This document shows, one piece after another, positions 1 to 11,205 of a DNA stretch of 64,000 nucleotides. Under the pieces are notes generated by a model. That model saw only the letters and a list, made by a program, of their open reading frames with translations, had not been told where the DNA came from and did no database searches. This DNA is from Petunia secreta (taxonomy: Eukaryota; Streptophyta; Magnoliopsida; Solanales; Solanaceae), in NCBI GenBank assembly GCA_029990175.1, contig JARKIP010000065.1, positions 1,403,001 through 1,467,000 on the forward strand, given 5' to 3'. A program made the translations under genes and the position numbers. How positions within the stretch are numbered: position 1 is the first letter of the stretch; each line of letters starts with the position of its first letter.

Positions 1-704
1 TCTATTATTCTCTTACATACAATGGCAATGAATAGTGTCATAGTTGCATATATTTGCTTTTTGGTTTTGTCCTGACATTTTTAATCAGTCAGATACAGAT
101 GTTTCGGACTTGTCTGGGATGGAGTGTTGATTCAATTGATCTTGGCTAAGTACATACTTACATAGGCAGCACCTCTTAATTTGCCTATAATATTCATATA
201 GACACCTGAACTAAGGTTGTACCTATTATACTCCTGAACTCGAGCCAAACTGCGCCTATTAGACAAAAGTGCTGACGTGGAAGTTAGTGTATCTTTCTTC
301 TATCTCCTCTTTGTCGCCACCAACTCCACCTCCATAGGCCACTGTTTCACCACCTCCACCTCCACTGTGCCTCCTCCAAAGCTACCCCTAATATTCCCGT
401 GTTACATGGTTAAAAAGTTATTGGCAAGTTTGTTGGGTCACCTATGTATTTAGCCATTGATCTTTTATGCAGAAATAGACCATCTTATTAATGAAGTTTA
501 TAAATTCCAACTTCAAGGATACACTTGTGTTTATTGTCATTTCTCTGTTCCCGCTATACTTTTATTTGTTTAAGTATTTCTGACGTTTTTACTGAAAACA
601 AGTTAGGATGCACCTCTTGTCTATACTAATGGTTAGTAGAGTAATATTCCCTTGTTACATGGTGTAAAAAAATGTAATATGAAATCATAAACTTTTTACA
701 ACAG
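1..704 (+). other. Intron part upstream of the IQD terminal exon
   Basis: No coding segment resembling the upstream IQD exons (IQ67 domain) is visible here. The stretch is AT-rich and ends in a pyrimidine-rich tract followed by a good splice acceptor (ACAG at 701-704). I read it as the 3' part of an intron whose donor lies left of the window. A non-coding, repeat-like stretch sits at about 200-360. Confidence 0.6.
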
Positions 705-1340
705 CCAACAAGGAGGAGCCTTTCAAAATCTACAAATCAAACATTCATGGACCCAAATAACCCCCACTGGGGCTGGAGTTGGTTAGAGCGATGGATGGCT
801 GCGAGACCATGGGAAGATAAAAATGCAATTGATAAAGAACTCAACAGTGACCAGGTCGCTGCAAAAAGTCCAGTAACCCATCCTGCTGCAGTTGGTGCTA
901 TCGCTCATCATGCTATCCACCTTGACAATACTCCTTCTCCAACCGCTCATAAGCAAAGCCGCCCTTCTAGCCGTCAGTCTCCATCAACACCGCGATCAAA
1001 AACAGGGAGAATAAGGCAACCAAGCCCCAGGGTAAGTAACGTAGATGATGATTCCAGAAGCGTGACCAGCGCACAGTCAGAGCGCTGCAGGAGGCATAGT
1101 TTTGCAGGTTCATCAATTAGAGATGATGAAAGCCTGGCAAGCTCCCCAGCAGTTCCAAGTTACATGGCAGCAACAGAATCAGCACGGGCCAGGTCACGCT
1201 TACCAAGTCCTTTGGGTTTCGAAAAGAATGGAACACCAGAGAAGGGAACAGTTGGTTCTGCCAAGAAGCGATTGTCTTTTACGGCATCCCCTGGTGGTGG
1301 ACCAAGGAGACATTCTGGTCCGCCAAAGGTAGAAATTTGA
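705..1340 (+). CDS. IQ67-domain (IQD) protein, C-terminal exon
   Basis: This is the last coding exon of a plant IQD protein, a family of calmodulin-binding, microtubule- and membrane-associated scaffold proteins. The hallmark is DPNNPHWGWSWLERWMAARP near the exon start (749-808), a highly conserved IQD block. It is followed by a Ser/Pro/Arg-rich linker (SRPSSRQSPSTP, GRIRQPSPR). The conserved C-terminal motifs are VPSYMAATESARARSRLPSP, KKRLSF and PRRHSGPPKVEI, then TGA at 1338-1340. The frame runs open upstream of the ATG at 747 through STNQTF to the acceptor at 704, so 747 is an internal Met and not the start. The IQ67 calmodulin-binding exons lie outside the window. No frameshift or stop is seen, so the exon looks functional. 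The exact exon boundary is inferred; the family assignment is secure, but the member is not identifiable. Confidence 0.9.
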   Translation, partial: PTRRSLSKSTNQTFMDPNNPHWGWSWLERWMAARPWEDKNAIDKELNSDQVAAKSPVTHPAAVGAIAHHAIHLDNTPSPTAHKQSRPSSRQSPSTPRSKTGRIRQPSPRVSNVDDDSRSVTSAQSERCRRHSFAGSSIRDDESLASSPAVPSYMAATESARARSRLPSPLGFEKNGTPEKGTVGSAKKRLSFTASPGGGPRRHSGPPKVEI

Positions 1341-1891
1341 AGGGTCTACTAGTACAAGCATCCTAGTGCTGGAGAAGTGAAAGAAGTACTTCAGATAGCA
1401 GAGAAGTCAAGAAGTTAGACTATCAATTTGACTTATCTTTTTCAGAATTGTTTCATGGGAGTGCATATTGAATAAGGGTGAGCAACAACTACAGAGGAGA
1501 AAAATGGAATATAACAGCATTGTAGTTGAGTCTTTTCCCATCTTACTCACCAACATGTTTCTAACCTTATATACATTACTGCATCCAAAGTTTGTGTGCT
1601 AGTGGTCATATGTAGTGTCATTTGCCTTATAGTGATGGTGTTCTGGGGTGTGCTCTTCTTTTGTGTTTCATTTTCTTCTCTTCTTGAGTGCAATATTGAA
1701 AACTCTAGATGTTGTTTGATAATGTCCAGCCATTGTGGTGTTATACATTGTAATCTTGAATCATCTGTGTGTGATAGTACCTTGATATGTTAATATGTGA
1801 AACTTATTGGTCATGCCACTTCTGTTGATTTTATTTTGTCTACTACTATGATTTACTCTGTTCACTTGGGCAACTTTAGTACGTGGTTGAT

Positions 1892-1894
<3 letters not shown>
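1341..1894 (+). other. 3' UTR and downstream flank of the IQD gene
   Basis: This is non-coding sequence after the IQD stop. It is T-rich with several weak polyadenylation-like signals (for example AATAAG near 1469). The true 3' end cannot be placed from sequence alone. Short open frames here have no recognisable protein content. Confidence 0.45.

Positions 1895-1969
<75 letters not shown>
1895..1969. repeat. (CT)n microsatellite
   Basis: An uninterrupted CT dinucleotide run of about 37 units starts 555 bp after the IQD stop codon. On the other strand it is a GA repeat. Confidence 0.97.
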
Positions 1970-1971
<2 letters not shown>

Positions 1972-2025
1972 GAGTTTCAGCTTAACTTGTAAAATCAGGT
2001 TGTGCACCAATTTCAGGACTACTTT

Positions 2026-2042
2026 AAAAAAAAAAAAAAAAA
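2026..2042. repeat. Poly(A) tract of 17 bp
   Basis: A plain A-run follows the microsatellite. It could be the tail of an old retroposed fragment, but no target duplication was recognised. Confidence 0.8.
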
Positions 2043-2599
2043 CAGCCTGATGCACAAAGCATTCCGTATTTACGCAGAATTCAGGTTAGGACTCCACCTC
2101 AAAGGATGTAGTATACACAACCTATCCTAATGCACCATCTTTTTACACGAAGACAACTTTATCAGTTGCTCGAAGGCTCTCCGTCAAGACTATTAAACTG
2201 TTATGTTTAAAAGTAGAATGAAGGATATTACACCCTCTGTTACAATTAACTATGACATAGTTAGTTTAATTGGACACGAAGTTTTAAGAACAAAATGAAA
2301 ACTTTTGAAACTTATGGTTTGAAATATGTCATAACATTTGTATAGTTATAAAGCTTTCGAACCTTGTCATTCTAACATGACATAACATTTGTGTGGTTAT
2401 CAAAATTATCATCAAGGTTAAAATGGGAGTTCAAAATTGTTTTCCAATTTTAAATTTTTTTCATTCTATAGAAATAGACTAATCAGGACATTATGCCTTT
2501 TTTTTTTGGGGAATGGAGGAGTAGAAACTATTGTCGAGCTAAAGAAAATGATTACATACTTTACTAGACCATCCTATTTTTCAAATACTAGTTTTCTAA

Positions 2600-2616
2600 C
2601 ACGTGCGTTGCACGTG
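2600..2616. repeat. Palindrome with two CACGTG cores
   Basis: CACGTGC, a GTT spacer, then GCACGTG: a perfect inverted repeat with a 3-bp loop. Each arm contains CACGTG, the G-box hexamer bound by plant bHLH/bZIP factors. There is no adjacent gene to suggest a promoter role. A transposon end is an alternative. Confidence 0.6.
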
Positions 2617-4223
2617 CAATCGATATTAATAAGTAAATACTTTTAAATCTTAAGGTGAGTAACACAGCATTTGAGTAATGTGAATAAGAGTAACAACGAG
2701 TATAATTTCAAACGCTTCATGTCTTAGAGTTTCTACCTCGTTTTTATGATATCGTAGTCTTTTACTTTTTAACGGCCACACATATATCAAGAAATTTTTG
2801 TTGAATAAAAATTATATTTTGTAGAAGTTGTCCAAAATTTGATCAACATATATCTTTCTTAGAATGACTAATATGTCATTGTCAATTTCATAATGTACAC
2901 TTGCAAAGAATGAAGTTGTAGTTTTTGTGATAGAGATACTAAATGGTGATTGGTGAATATTGGACTTAAATATAATTCATAAGCATAAATAATCTTTCTT
3001 TAAGATGAACTAAAAAAAAATTAAGAAAACGTGATGCACTTGTAAATATAAAAATAAATTATTTAGTTGTATTTAATAGTAGTGAGGGATTATTTCATGC
3101 AAAGAGTAGATGACATGAATATAAAAAAATAATTTGATCTAAATTGATTTTTAAACGTTTTGGGATATCCAAATAAAATCTCCTTTCACCAATGTATGAT
3201 AGTAACAAACTGGCAGATACATGATTGATACCAAAAACATAAATATTTCACCAGAAGATGTTATTTCATAATGTATTAAATAGGAATGGGAAGAGTTTCT
3301 AGCCAGAATTTGCACAAATAGAAATATATATATAGTTTCATAAGTGCTCATTGAAAAAAAAAAACATGCACTTAGTTGAGTTGACATTTGTCGCGTTAAT
3401 TTGTGTGTCGTAGGACATGCACATATTATCCTAATTTATAATAATAACATACAAAAATATGTAGTTTCATGAATGCTTGTATAAAAAAATTAAAAAAAAT
3501 CAAGAAATGAACTTACCAGAGTTGACATTTATAAAGTAAATTTCGGTTGCGATTGATGAAAAAATAATCTTAACCTATGATAAATTTAATTTAGAGGAGG
3601 TAGAATTTTTAAAATTACGTAAAAGTCCATTTAATAAAAGAAGAATATGATGAGAATTCAATAAAGTATTTGATTGTTTATTGGTTTCTTCCCTCAATTA
3701 AGATAATATATGACAATCAAATGTCTAGTGATTTGCATTATGTAGATGAAGCCTATTTATAATATTAAATTAGTCAAATAAGTTTATCCTAAATTGGATT
3801 ACTGCAACTTTTTAATTACAGTTTCCAAATTTTTTGTATTAATCCGTTTAGTTGCATGTTTAATAATTTAATCTTTTATTTTATTTTTAATTTATTTGAG
3901 TGTGTATTTACCTTTTTGTACACAACTATATTTAGAGTAATATTTGATTAAGGGGCTAATATTGTCTTTTGACTTTCCTACTTATGGGGCTTCCCACTTA
4001 TAGAGTAGTACTTAGTAGATTACTCCATCGATTGCAATTTATGTGGCAAAGATTGATTTTGCGCTGAGTTCAAGAAAATTACCTAATAAGTATATTGGTA
4101 GTACTTATTCATTGTTCATATACCCACTTTTCTCTCCCTTACTTTCTCTAGCCGTTCAATTTATTTTATAAATTATTAATCATTACATATTTATACCTTA
4201 ATTATATGAAATAATTATAGCTT

Positions 4224-4301
4224 ATCCTAAATGTTAGGGATTATATGCTTTCCTTTGAGTTAATCCTAAATGTTAGGGATTATATGTTTTCCTTCAAGTT
4301 A
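4224..4301. repeat. Two-copy 39-bp direct repeat
   Basis: The unit beginning ATCCTAAATGTTAGGGATTA occurs at 4224 and again at 4263 with few differences. This is a simple local tandem duplication in intergenic DNA. Confidence 0.85.
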
Positions 4302-6174
4302 ATCCACTACTACATTTCATTGATTTACAGTGCCATTAATTAACAGGGTAAGGATCTTCTACGAGTCTTAATTATTGAATTTAAGTATATTTTTAAAATG
4401 TACATAATGCATATTTCAATATTTTATTTGTAATATTTATAATGTAATAATGTGTGTGTACACACACACATCATATTTCAGTTATTAAAACTAGGGTTAA
4501 GTATATATTCTAAATATATATTTCATATTTCTCTTCTTTTTTCTAATATTTATAATGTAATTATGTATTCAATAAATTTTCAATGTGTTTAAAATATACT
4601 AGCGACGATGAGCCCCGGGCTTGGCTTAATATAGAGTGCCATGATTTACGTAGGTAGGATGCTTCAATATCTGTTTAACTTTTGCGATCTCATCATCAGA
4701 TAGGAACACCTTCTAATAGATCGTTAAGGAACCTTTAGAATTTGTAAACAAAAATTCAACGGGCTGATCGTCATAAAACACTAAAAGTTAAACTTGATCA
4801 ATAAAAAATTTCTAATAATTTTATTTGGCAACTTTTTATTGGAGACTTTTACCATCGTAAATGGTGCTTTTCCTCGGTAATGTTTATCCTTTAAAAGAAG
4901 GTGGTTTTCCTAATAGTAAAATATTTTTTGCTTGTTTGTTGTAGACTGTATGAGAAAAAATAAGTTATTAATTAATATATTACCTAATAATTCTATCAGA
5001 AAACCAACAGTCTTTTTGCTTCTTTTAACTTTTCTTCACTTGTGTACGGTACTTATCCATAGAAGTACAAAATATTTACAGCAGTCTAACTTGAAATTCC
5101 GTAAATACCCTTTAGGGAAACAGACATGTTGACAGAGAGGAGCCTGCTATTCCCTCTTATAAAAAGTAGAGATATATTTAATTTATATTCATATGATTTT
5201 GACATATAATGTATATTTAAATATATTTTAACAGTGCTAATGCGTGAAAAAACCTATGTTTTAGTAAGAAAATAAGATTGAGCAATTTTTCTCTTTCTTT
5301 TTTTTATTTTTTGGCGCAACATATTTTTCTAGTGAAAGGAAAATCATTAAAGATTGTGGAACAGTACTATTTTTTAGGGATTTAATCATGGGTATGATAA
5401 CATTAAAGACTGTGGAACATTGCTTTTTTTTTTTTTTGGGATATTATTATCTTATTGTTCATATTGTAACAGCTCTCCTTAATTATAAGTAGAAATTGTG
5501 TACATATTTTTTACTTTTTATATTTATTTTCACCTATTAACAAAAGTTAGAGCTAGTTTTAGTTAAGGTTAATAGAAAGTAATATAGATAATATGAGCTG
5601 CTATTTATGTAATGAATCCAAAATATATATTGGCATTGCAAAATTTGAAATTTAACCTTGTTGAATGAAAAAAAAAAGAAAAAAATTGCACACGCTGTCC
5701 TCAAGCACTGGTCTTACCAATTTTCCCCCACTTTCAAATATTTTAAGTAAATGACCTGCACATCATCTCTCACTATGCGAAAGGACTATTTTGCTCCTGC
5801 CTTAACCCAATTCACATGGAACAATTTTCTTCTCACTTTCCTCCTTCCTTTCCTTCTCTCATTCCTCATTTCTTTCCTTCTTTCTTCTTTGTGTCCTGGA
5901 GATTTAGAGAATCTGTAAAAGTTTTATTTACTTTAATTTGTGTTATAATGTAATTTTTATTTCGCCTAATCCTTTATTTGTATATATCTTTTCTGTATTT
6001 TTTTTTGTAATTATTATTTATACACTTATCTTTAAGTTTTTTCCATTTTGATTGATGATCGTTGAATTAAATTTGACGTTCCTGTGAATTTTGTTTTTTT
6101 TTTGTTTTTTATGCTTGATTAAGTTGATTTTAAGATTTTTATTGGCAATAGCAATTAAATATTGTTGTTGTTCA

Positions 6175-6490
6175 TTGCACAGAGCTTAAAGTCTTGGCTA
6201 TTGCCATTAATGCAGAGACTTTCTCTTCAAGTAACCTCTATTGCACAGAGATTAAAATCTTGGCTATTGCCAAGACTTGAAGAGACTTTCTCTGCAAGGT
6301 TCCTATTGCTAGAGCTTAAAGTCTTGGCTATTGCCAATACTTGCAGAGACTTTGTCTGCAGGCTGCCTATTGCACCAGATCGTAAAGTATTGGAAATTGC
6401 CAATACTTTCAGAGACTTCCCTGCAAAATGCCCCCTTCCACCCGACCTTAAAGTGTTGGCTATTGCCAAAAGTTGCAGAGAATTTGGTAA
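6175..6490. repeat. Tandem array A, five units of about 65 bp
   Basis: Units begin at about 6175, 6241, 6306, 6370 and 6436 (spacing 64-66 bp). Each contains a variant of CTTGGCTATTGCCAA, an imperfect palindrome, then a GCAGAGACTTTCTCTGCA-like palindromic segment. The array reads open in several frames on both strands, giving periodic peptides (LAIANT). That is a by-product of the repeat and not evidence of a gene. Confidence 0.9.
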
Positions 6491-6642
6491 CATCACTTAG
6501 GTGGTGCTACTATTGATAAAAAAAGTTGGTTTCTCGATTTGTGCAGTGATAAGTTGACCTTAATGACGATGTTCATAACTTTAACTCAATCTTATTTTTA
6601 TTTTTCTTGTGTTATATTCCACTTTAATTTCCTAGTTAAGGT

Positions 6643-7236
6643 GCCCATTGCACCAGAGCTTGAACTCTTGGCAATAGCCAAGACTTGAAGAGACTTTCTC
6701 TGCAAATTATCCACTGCAACAGGGCTTGAAGTCTTGACAATTGCCAAGAAGTCTGTGCAAGGTGCCCATTACACAAGAGCTTGAACTCTTGGCAATAGCC
6801 AAGACTTGAAGAGACTTTCTCTGCAAATTACCCACTGCAAAAGGGCTTGAAGTCTTTCCAATTGCCAAGAAGTCTGTGCAAGGTGCCCATTGCACCAGAG
6901 TTTGAACTCTTGGCAATAGCCAAGACTTGCAGAGGCTTTCTTTGCAAATTGGTCACTGCAACAAGGCTTGAAGTCTTGGCAATTGCCAGGAAGTCTTTGT
7001 AAGGGGCTCATTGCACCAGATCTTATACTCTTGGCAATAGCCAAGACTTTCTCTACAAGTTGGCCACTACAATAGGGCTTGAAGTCTTGGCAATTGCCAG
7101 AAAGTCTGTGTAAGGTGCCATTGGACCAGAGCTTAAACTCTTAGCATAGCCAAGACTTGCAGAGATAAGTTGCCCATTGCAACAGGGCTTAAAGTTTTCG
7201 CAATTATCAAGAAGTCTGTGCAAGGTGCTCATTGCC
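6643..7236. repeat. Tandem array B, five units of 110-121 bp
   Basis: Units begin at 6643, 6764, 6885, 7006 and 7117, with a sixth start at 7227. Spacing is exactly 121 bp for the first three intervals, then 111 and 110 bp after small deletions. Each unit has two halves that each carry a TTGGCAAT-type palindromic core, so it is a dimer related to the 65-bp unit of array A. In array B the core reads CTTGGCAATAGCCAAG, the reverse complement of the array A core. Confidence 0.92.
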
Positions 7237-7239
7237 ATT

Positions 7240-7923
7240 GTGGATGTTTGTCTGTATTATATGAAAAAAAGGTATCTGTATCATCCTTTTGATGGTCAAT
7301 TGAAATATGCCAGCACTTTGATCGTTGGTTTATGCAAGAGTGTAATTCTTTTAAGGAGAATGAGAGAATATGTAAAAGTTATGGGTTTTTAGGATTTGTA
7401 GATAGCATAAATGGAGAAAAGGAAAGGGAGGGACTGTGCGGGTCCTTTTATTAATTGTTAAGGGTATTTTTGTCCGAAAAATATTTCATTAAATTAATGG
7501 AGGGCATTTATGCTGAGCCACTGTTAGCAAGGGCATTTTTACAAACCAGTGGCTCTCGTGTCATATTTCTGCAAATCAGCCGAAAAAAGTACTAAGTAAG
7601 AGAAGATGGAAGCAATTAAAGACTTGTGCTAGCTTTTTAAAGTAAAACTTTCGCCGTGGGCCACTTTCCTATGCTATTTAATTTTTAATCAATATTTAAA
7701 AATTATTTAGTTTTTAGCTACTATATCTAACTTAAAACCTTCCACTCATAACATGTTTGAAGTTAGCCATAGAAGGTCTGAAGTTAAGAACTTTAAACCA
7801 GAAGTTTGAATTTCATAAAGTAGTTAATTAAATAAATTTTAAAAAGTAGCTTAAACTGTAATGGTGGGCCAAAAGTTTATTATTTCTGCACTTAATGGTA
7901 AAATAGAATAGTTCTAGTTGTCA
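7240..7923. other. Intergenic DNA, no gene seen
   Basis: AT-rich unique-looking sequence between array B and the Mutator-like element. A short open frame at 7177-7392 starts inside the array and has no recognisable product. Confidence 0.6.
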
Positions 7924-7932
7924 AATAAAGTA

Positions 7933-8058
7933 CGAAAAAGGGTCAAAATTACTCTTGAACTATTGAAAATGGAGCAATTTTACCCTCCGTTTAAAAAAGA
8001 TCTCAAAAATATCTTCGTTGTTGGAATTTAGATCACTTATTCCTTCCTTTTGTAACGG
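7933..8058 (+). repeat. Left terminal inverted repeat of the MULE-type element
   Basis: This is the reverse complement of 11206-11321 with scattered differences. Shared inner words include TTGAACTATTGAAAATGG and TTTAGATCACTTAT. Confidence 0.85.
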
Positions 8059-8199
8059 AAGTCCAGCACACATTTGAAAAGAATAAAATAATGAGGTGTA
8101 AAAAAAATATTCATTAACACGCTATTCTATTCTTCTCTTTTTCTCTTGTTTCTTTCTTATTTTCTTTTCTTTTCTTATCCTCTCACTACTAGAAATCAC

Positions 8200-8610
8200 G
8201 CGTTTGCCGAGGGAGTTCGGCGAGGGAGTTCCCTCTCCAATCGCGCGATGGAGAGGAAATTCCCTAGCAACACGCGCCTCGGAATTCGGCTCGTCGTTGA
8301 GCATTTTTGGTGAGGGAAAGGCTTAGCCAGCTGTTGTGTAGGCCCATTTAATATAGTGTCAGTTTTGCACTGCTAAGGATTTCCCTCGCCAAACCAAGGA
8401 GAGAGAAATATTTTTACTGCAGTTTAGCTAGGGAATTCTCTCTCCAACTATAAAAAATATATTTTTCTACACACTGTTAGCTAGGAAATTCCCAAGCCAA
8501 GTATAACAATTATTTATTTTTAATTTACTTTGGCTAGGGAATTCCCTCTCCAAGTACAATAAAAATATTTTTGTCATTGCACTTGGCTAGGGAATTCCCT
8601 CGCCAAGCCT
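8200..8610. repeat. Left subterminal palindromic repeats of the CACTA element
   Basis: About seven variants of the palindrome GGCGAGGGAATTCCCTCGCC lie roughly 50 bp apart, near 8215-8245, 8260, 8380, 8430, 8485, 8540 and 8590. Several read GGCTAGGGAATTCCC, with one base changed per arm. Confidence 0.85.
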
Positions 8611-8776
8611 AGTGTACCTGAAACACAAAAATCAGTAACAATACAAAGCAATACAGCAACAATAACAACATATTATATCTGCGCAGATCAATTACAACAA
8701 CACCAAAACACCAAAATGATTCACATCATAAATACCACAACCTGTCTAACATACTAATAAAGCTATATCTGGGCAA

Positions 8777-9199
8777 TTAAACAAGTGTACACACTTGTTT
8801 CATACCAACTAACACAAACAAAAAACACATCCCACATGCATCATTTATCATTTCATGTATAGGATTGTTATACCCGACATATGCACCGCTAACCCCAACA
8901 TATTCATTTTGGTTGTTGACCTCATCAACACTAGGGTTAGACTCTCCATGTCCAGTCCACACAAAATAATTGGACATAAATTTTTTTTTATAAATATGTA
9001 GAACAACGACATCTATTCGTTGCACGTTGCTACACTTGCATTTCAAACAAGGACATTTGATTTTACCCTCTCTCATATATTCCGGGAGCAATTTAGCTTT
9101 AGAAATAAAGCGTTCAACCCCATCTACGAATGATTTCCGCAAACCTATATTTTCATAAAATCTATTATTCATCCAACTACGATTTTCGCAAGATTCCAT
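8777..9199 (-). pseudogene. CACTA TNP2-like N-terminal transposase-associated domain
   Basis: The 140-residue minus-strand frame starts MESCENRSWMNNRFYE. It contains the features of the plant Transpos_assoc domain (PF13963): RSWM near the N-terminus, then FVDGVERFISKA. The cysteine cluster KCPCLKCKC follows, and then HIYKKKFMSNYFVWTGHGE. In intact elements this domain precedes the catalytic Transposase_21 domain; nothing like that follows here. After about residue 125 the sequence loses similarity, perhaps into an intron. It is probably not a source of active transposase. Confidence 0.85.
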
Positions 9200-9510
9200 C
9201 TACACAAAGGTTATAAATAAATATATTTAGAATAATGCAATAAAGTATATCACTTGTACACTAGTTATTTTTAGAATTTATTAATTTTGCTAATTAAACC
9301 TTATTTTTTCAACAAATCAGCTATTATTTCCGCATCAATCAAACTAAGGATAAACAATTATTTTCTAATTACAATTATTTCGTAATTACATCTCGTTCTC
9401 TAACCAACCACCATTATGCAAAAATAAAGTTCAAAATTTTTCAATTACAATTATTTCCATGTCATTCAAATTTGAGGGTTAATAATAATAAAAATTATTC
9501 AATAATTTTG

Positions 9511-9752
9511 TAAGGCTAAACAAGTAATTCCAAATTATTTTCTAAGGCTAAACAAGTATTTTCAAATTATTTTCTAAGGCTAAACTAAGGCTAATCAAGT
9601 ATTTCCAAATTTTTTTCTAAGGCTAAACTAAGGCTCATCAAGTATTTTCAAATTATTTTCTGAGGCTAAACTAAGGCTAAACAAGTATTTCCAAATTTTT
9701 TTCTAAGGGATATCATTCAACTAAGGCTAAACAAGTATTTCCAAATTATTTT
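9511..9752. repeat. Degenerate AAGGCTAAACAAGTATTT tandem repeat
   Basis: About five to six units of roughly 40-48 bp inside the CACTA element. Each has AAGGCTAA, CAAGTATTT and CAAATTATTTTC in the same order, with some local doubling of CTAAGG. Confidence 0.8.
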
Positions 9753-10109
9753 GTAATTATAATAATTTTTTAAATATATTTTTTTTCAATCAAAGTTAGG
9801 ATAAACAATTCCCAAGCATTATACAATAAAATTTCATAATTATATGTTAAACCTAATTTATTTGAGGGATAATAATAATAAAAATTGTAAGGTATAAGAG
9901 AATATATAATGAAGATATTTACCTTAATGGGGAGAACCTTGCGATGGGTTTCTGGAGAAATTAAAATGGAGTCGCTGGAGTAAGTGGAGTCGCCGGATAA
10001 AAATGGATGAGGCAGTGATGAGGGAGAGAACTGTTTTTGTTTTGTTTGTGGATGTGTGCGATTTGTTTTGTGGCTTACAGTGAAAGAGTGTATAATTTTT
10101 ATTTACTGA

Positions 10110-10452
10110 ATGGCTAAGGAATTCCCTCGCCAAGCACCTCACAGATCTGCAGTGTCTGATTGGCGAGGGAATTCCCAAGCCAATCAGGAAAGAGAATATT
10201 TTCTTTTTTTGCTTGGCGAGGGAACTCCCAAGCTTTTTTTTTTTTTTTTAAAAAAAAATTTTTGCGAGGGAATTCCCAAGCAGTGTAGGAGAGAGAAATT
10301 TAAAATTTTTTGGACTGGCTAGGGAATTCCCTCTCCAATGTCAAATTTTTTTTTTTACTATTGGCGAGAGAAAGTAGGTGTTTGGCGAGGGAAGTCCTTC
10401 TCCATTTTTTGGCTTGAGAACTCCCTCGCGAAACATTCCCTCGGAATTACCT
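10110..10452. repeat. Right subterminal palindromic repeats of the CACTA element
   Basis: About seven copies of the same GAATTC-centred palindrome lie near 10115, 10162, 10215, 10265, 10318, 10385 and 10420. They mirror the left end. Confidence 0.85.
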
Positions 10453-11205
10453 CAATTTCTAGTAGTGTCTTTCCACTATCATTCCCTCACCCTTGCATTT
10501 TCATGTCTGCAAATCAATTTTTGTTGCAATAGGCCATCACATTCGTTTGCTCCACTACCGTATCTAACCATGAGGGAAATGAAAATGCCAAAGCATACCC
10601 ATTGAAGATCACATTTTACCATAACTATACTGCTCCACCACTCTTCAATCATAGCTTTACCATACGCCGCCACCACCATTGAAGATTACATATAATCATA
10701 ACCATAACCTTAACTAATTTTTCCTAAAATGCCGCTGCAATATAGGATTAAAATCATCAAAGTTTTTAAACCCACTTAAAAAATAGGGCTCCCGGCTAAA
10801 CGTAAAGAATTCTCGGACATAACTTATGGTGAAGGTAATGTCTCTAGTTCTTTAATGGAAGAAATTTGGTCCTGTTATAATGAGATTGTAGGGTGGGTGC
10901 ATGGTTTCGTTGGTGGAGCTTTCTACTGCTAAGGAAAAAGTCCACTTTCTTCTCGGGTAGGCTGTTCAATTATTGCATGCCATGGAGCGGAGGCAGTGTT
11001 ACTGTGTTAGATATTTCATTTGTACTAGTTCACTTTTACTTGGGAGTGAAGAATGTGGAAGGTGAAAAGGGAAAAAAATTGTAGCGGTGGTGGTGACGTT
11101 GTTGTTGAGAAGGGTGGAGGTAATTAATCCTAGGTTGAGCTCCAACTCATCATAAAATTAATCTTTTAAGATGCTTTATGCCTTTGGTGGAATAACCGTT
11201 AGAAA

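Larger units (their letters stand above)
2043..6174. other. AT-rich intergenic DNA without a recognisable gene
   Basis: About 4 kb with no open frame showing recognisable protein content on either strand. Visible items are a perfect 7-bp-arm palindrome at 2600-2616 and a two-copy 39-bp direct repeat at 4224-4301. Several A/T homopolymer runs and a pyrimidine-rich stretch (about 5820-5895) precede the tandem arrays. Confidence 0.6.
8184..10467 (-). mobile_element. CACTA (En/Spm) deletion derivative, 2284 bp
   Basis: The terminal inverted repeat is perfect over 13 bp: CACTACTAGAAAT at 8184-8196 and ATTTCTAGTAGTG at 10455-10467. The 3-bp target duplication is TCT at 8181-8183 and TCT at 10468-10470. 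Both ends carry clusters of GAATTC-centred palindromic subterminal repeats, as expected for CACTA transposase binding. Inside, only the N-terminal transposase-associated domain is recognisable on the minus strand. The catalytic TNP2 domain is absent. It sits inside the MULE-type element and is therefore younger than it. Confidence 0.93.

Noticed and set aside
200..360. Possible MITE in the IQD intron
   Set aside because: The sequence looks repetitive, but no inverted ends or target duplication could be identified.
6162..7238. Open frames with recurring LAIA/KSWLLP peptides
   Set aside because: Tandem array artefact. The palindromic core reads open on both strands.
5685..7585. Possible element with diverged inverted ends enclosing the tandem arrays
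   Set aside because: The ends share only loose similarity (CACTGGTCTTACC versus inverted CACTGGTTTGTAA) and no target duplication was found.
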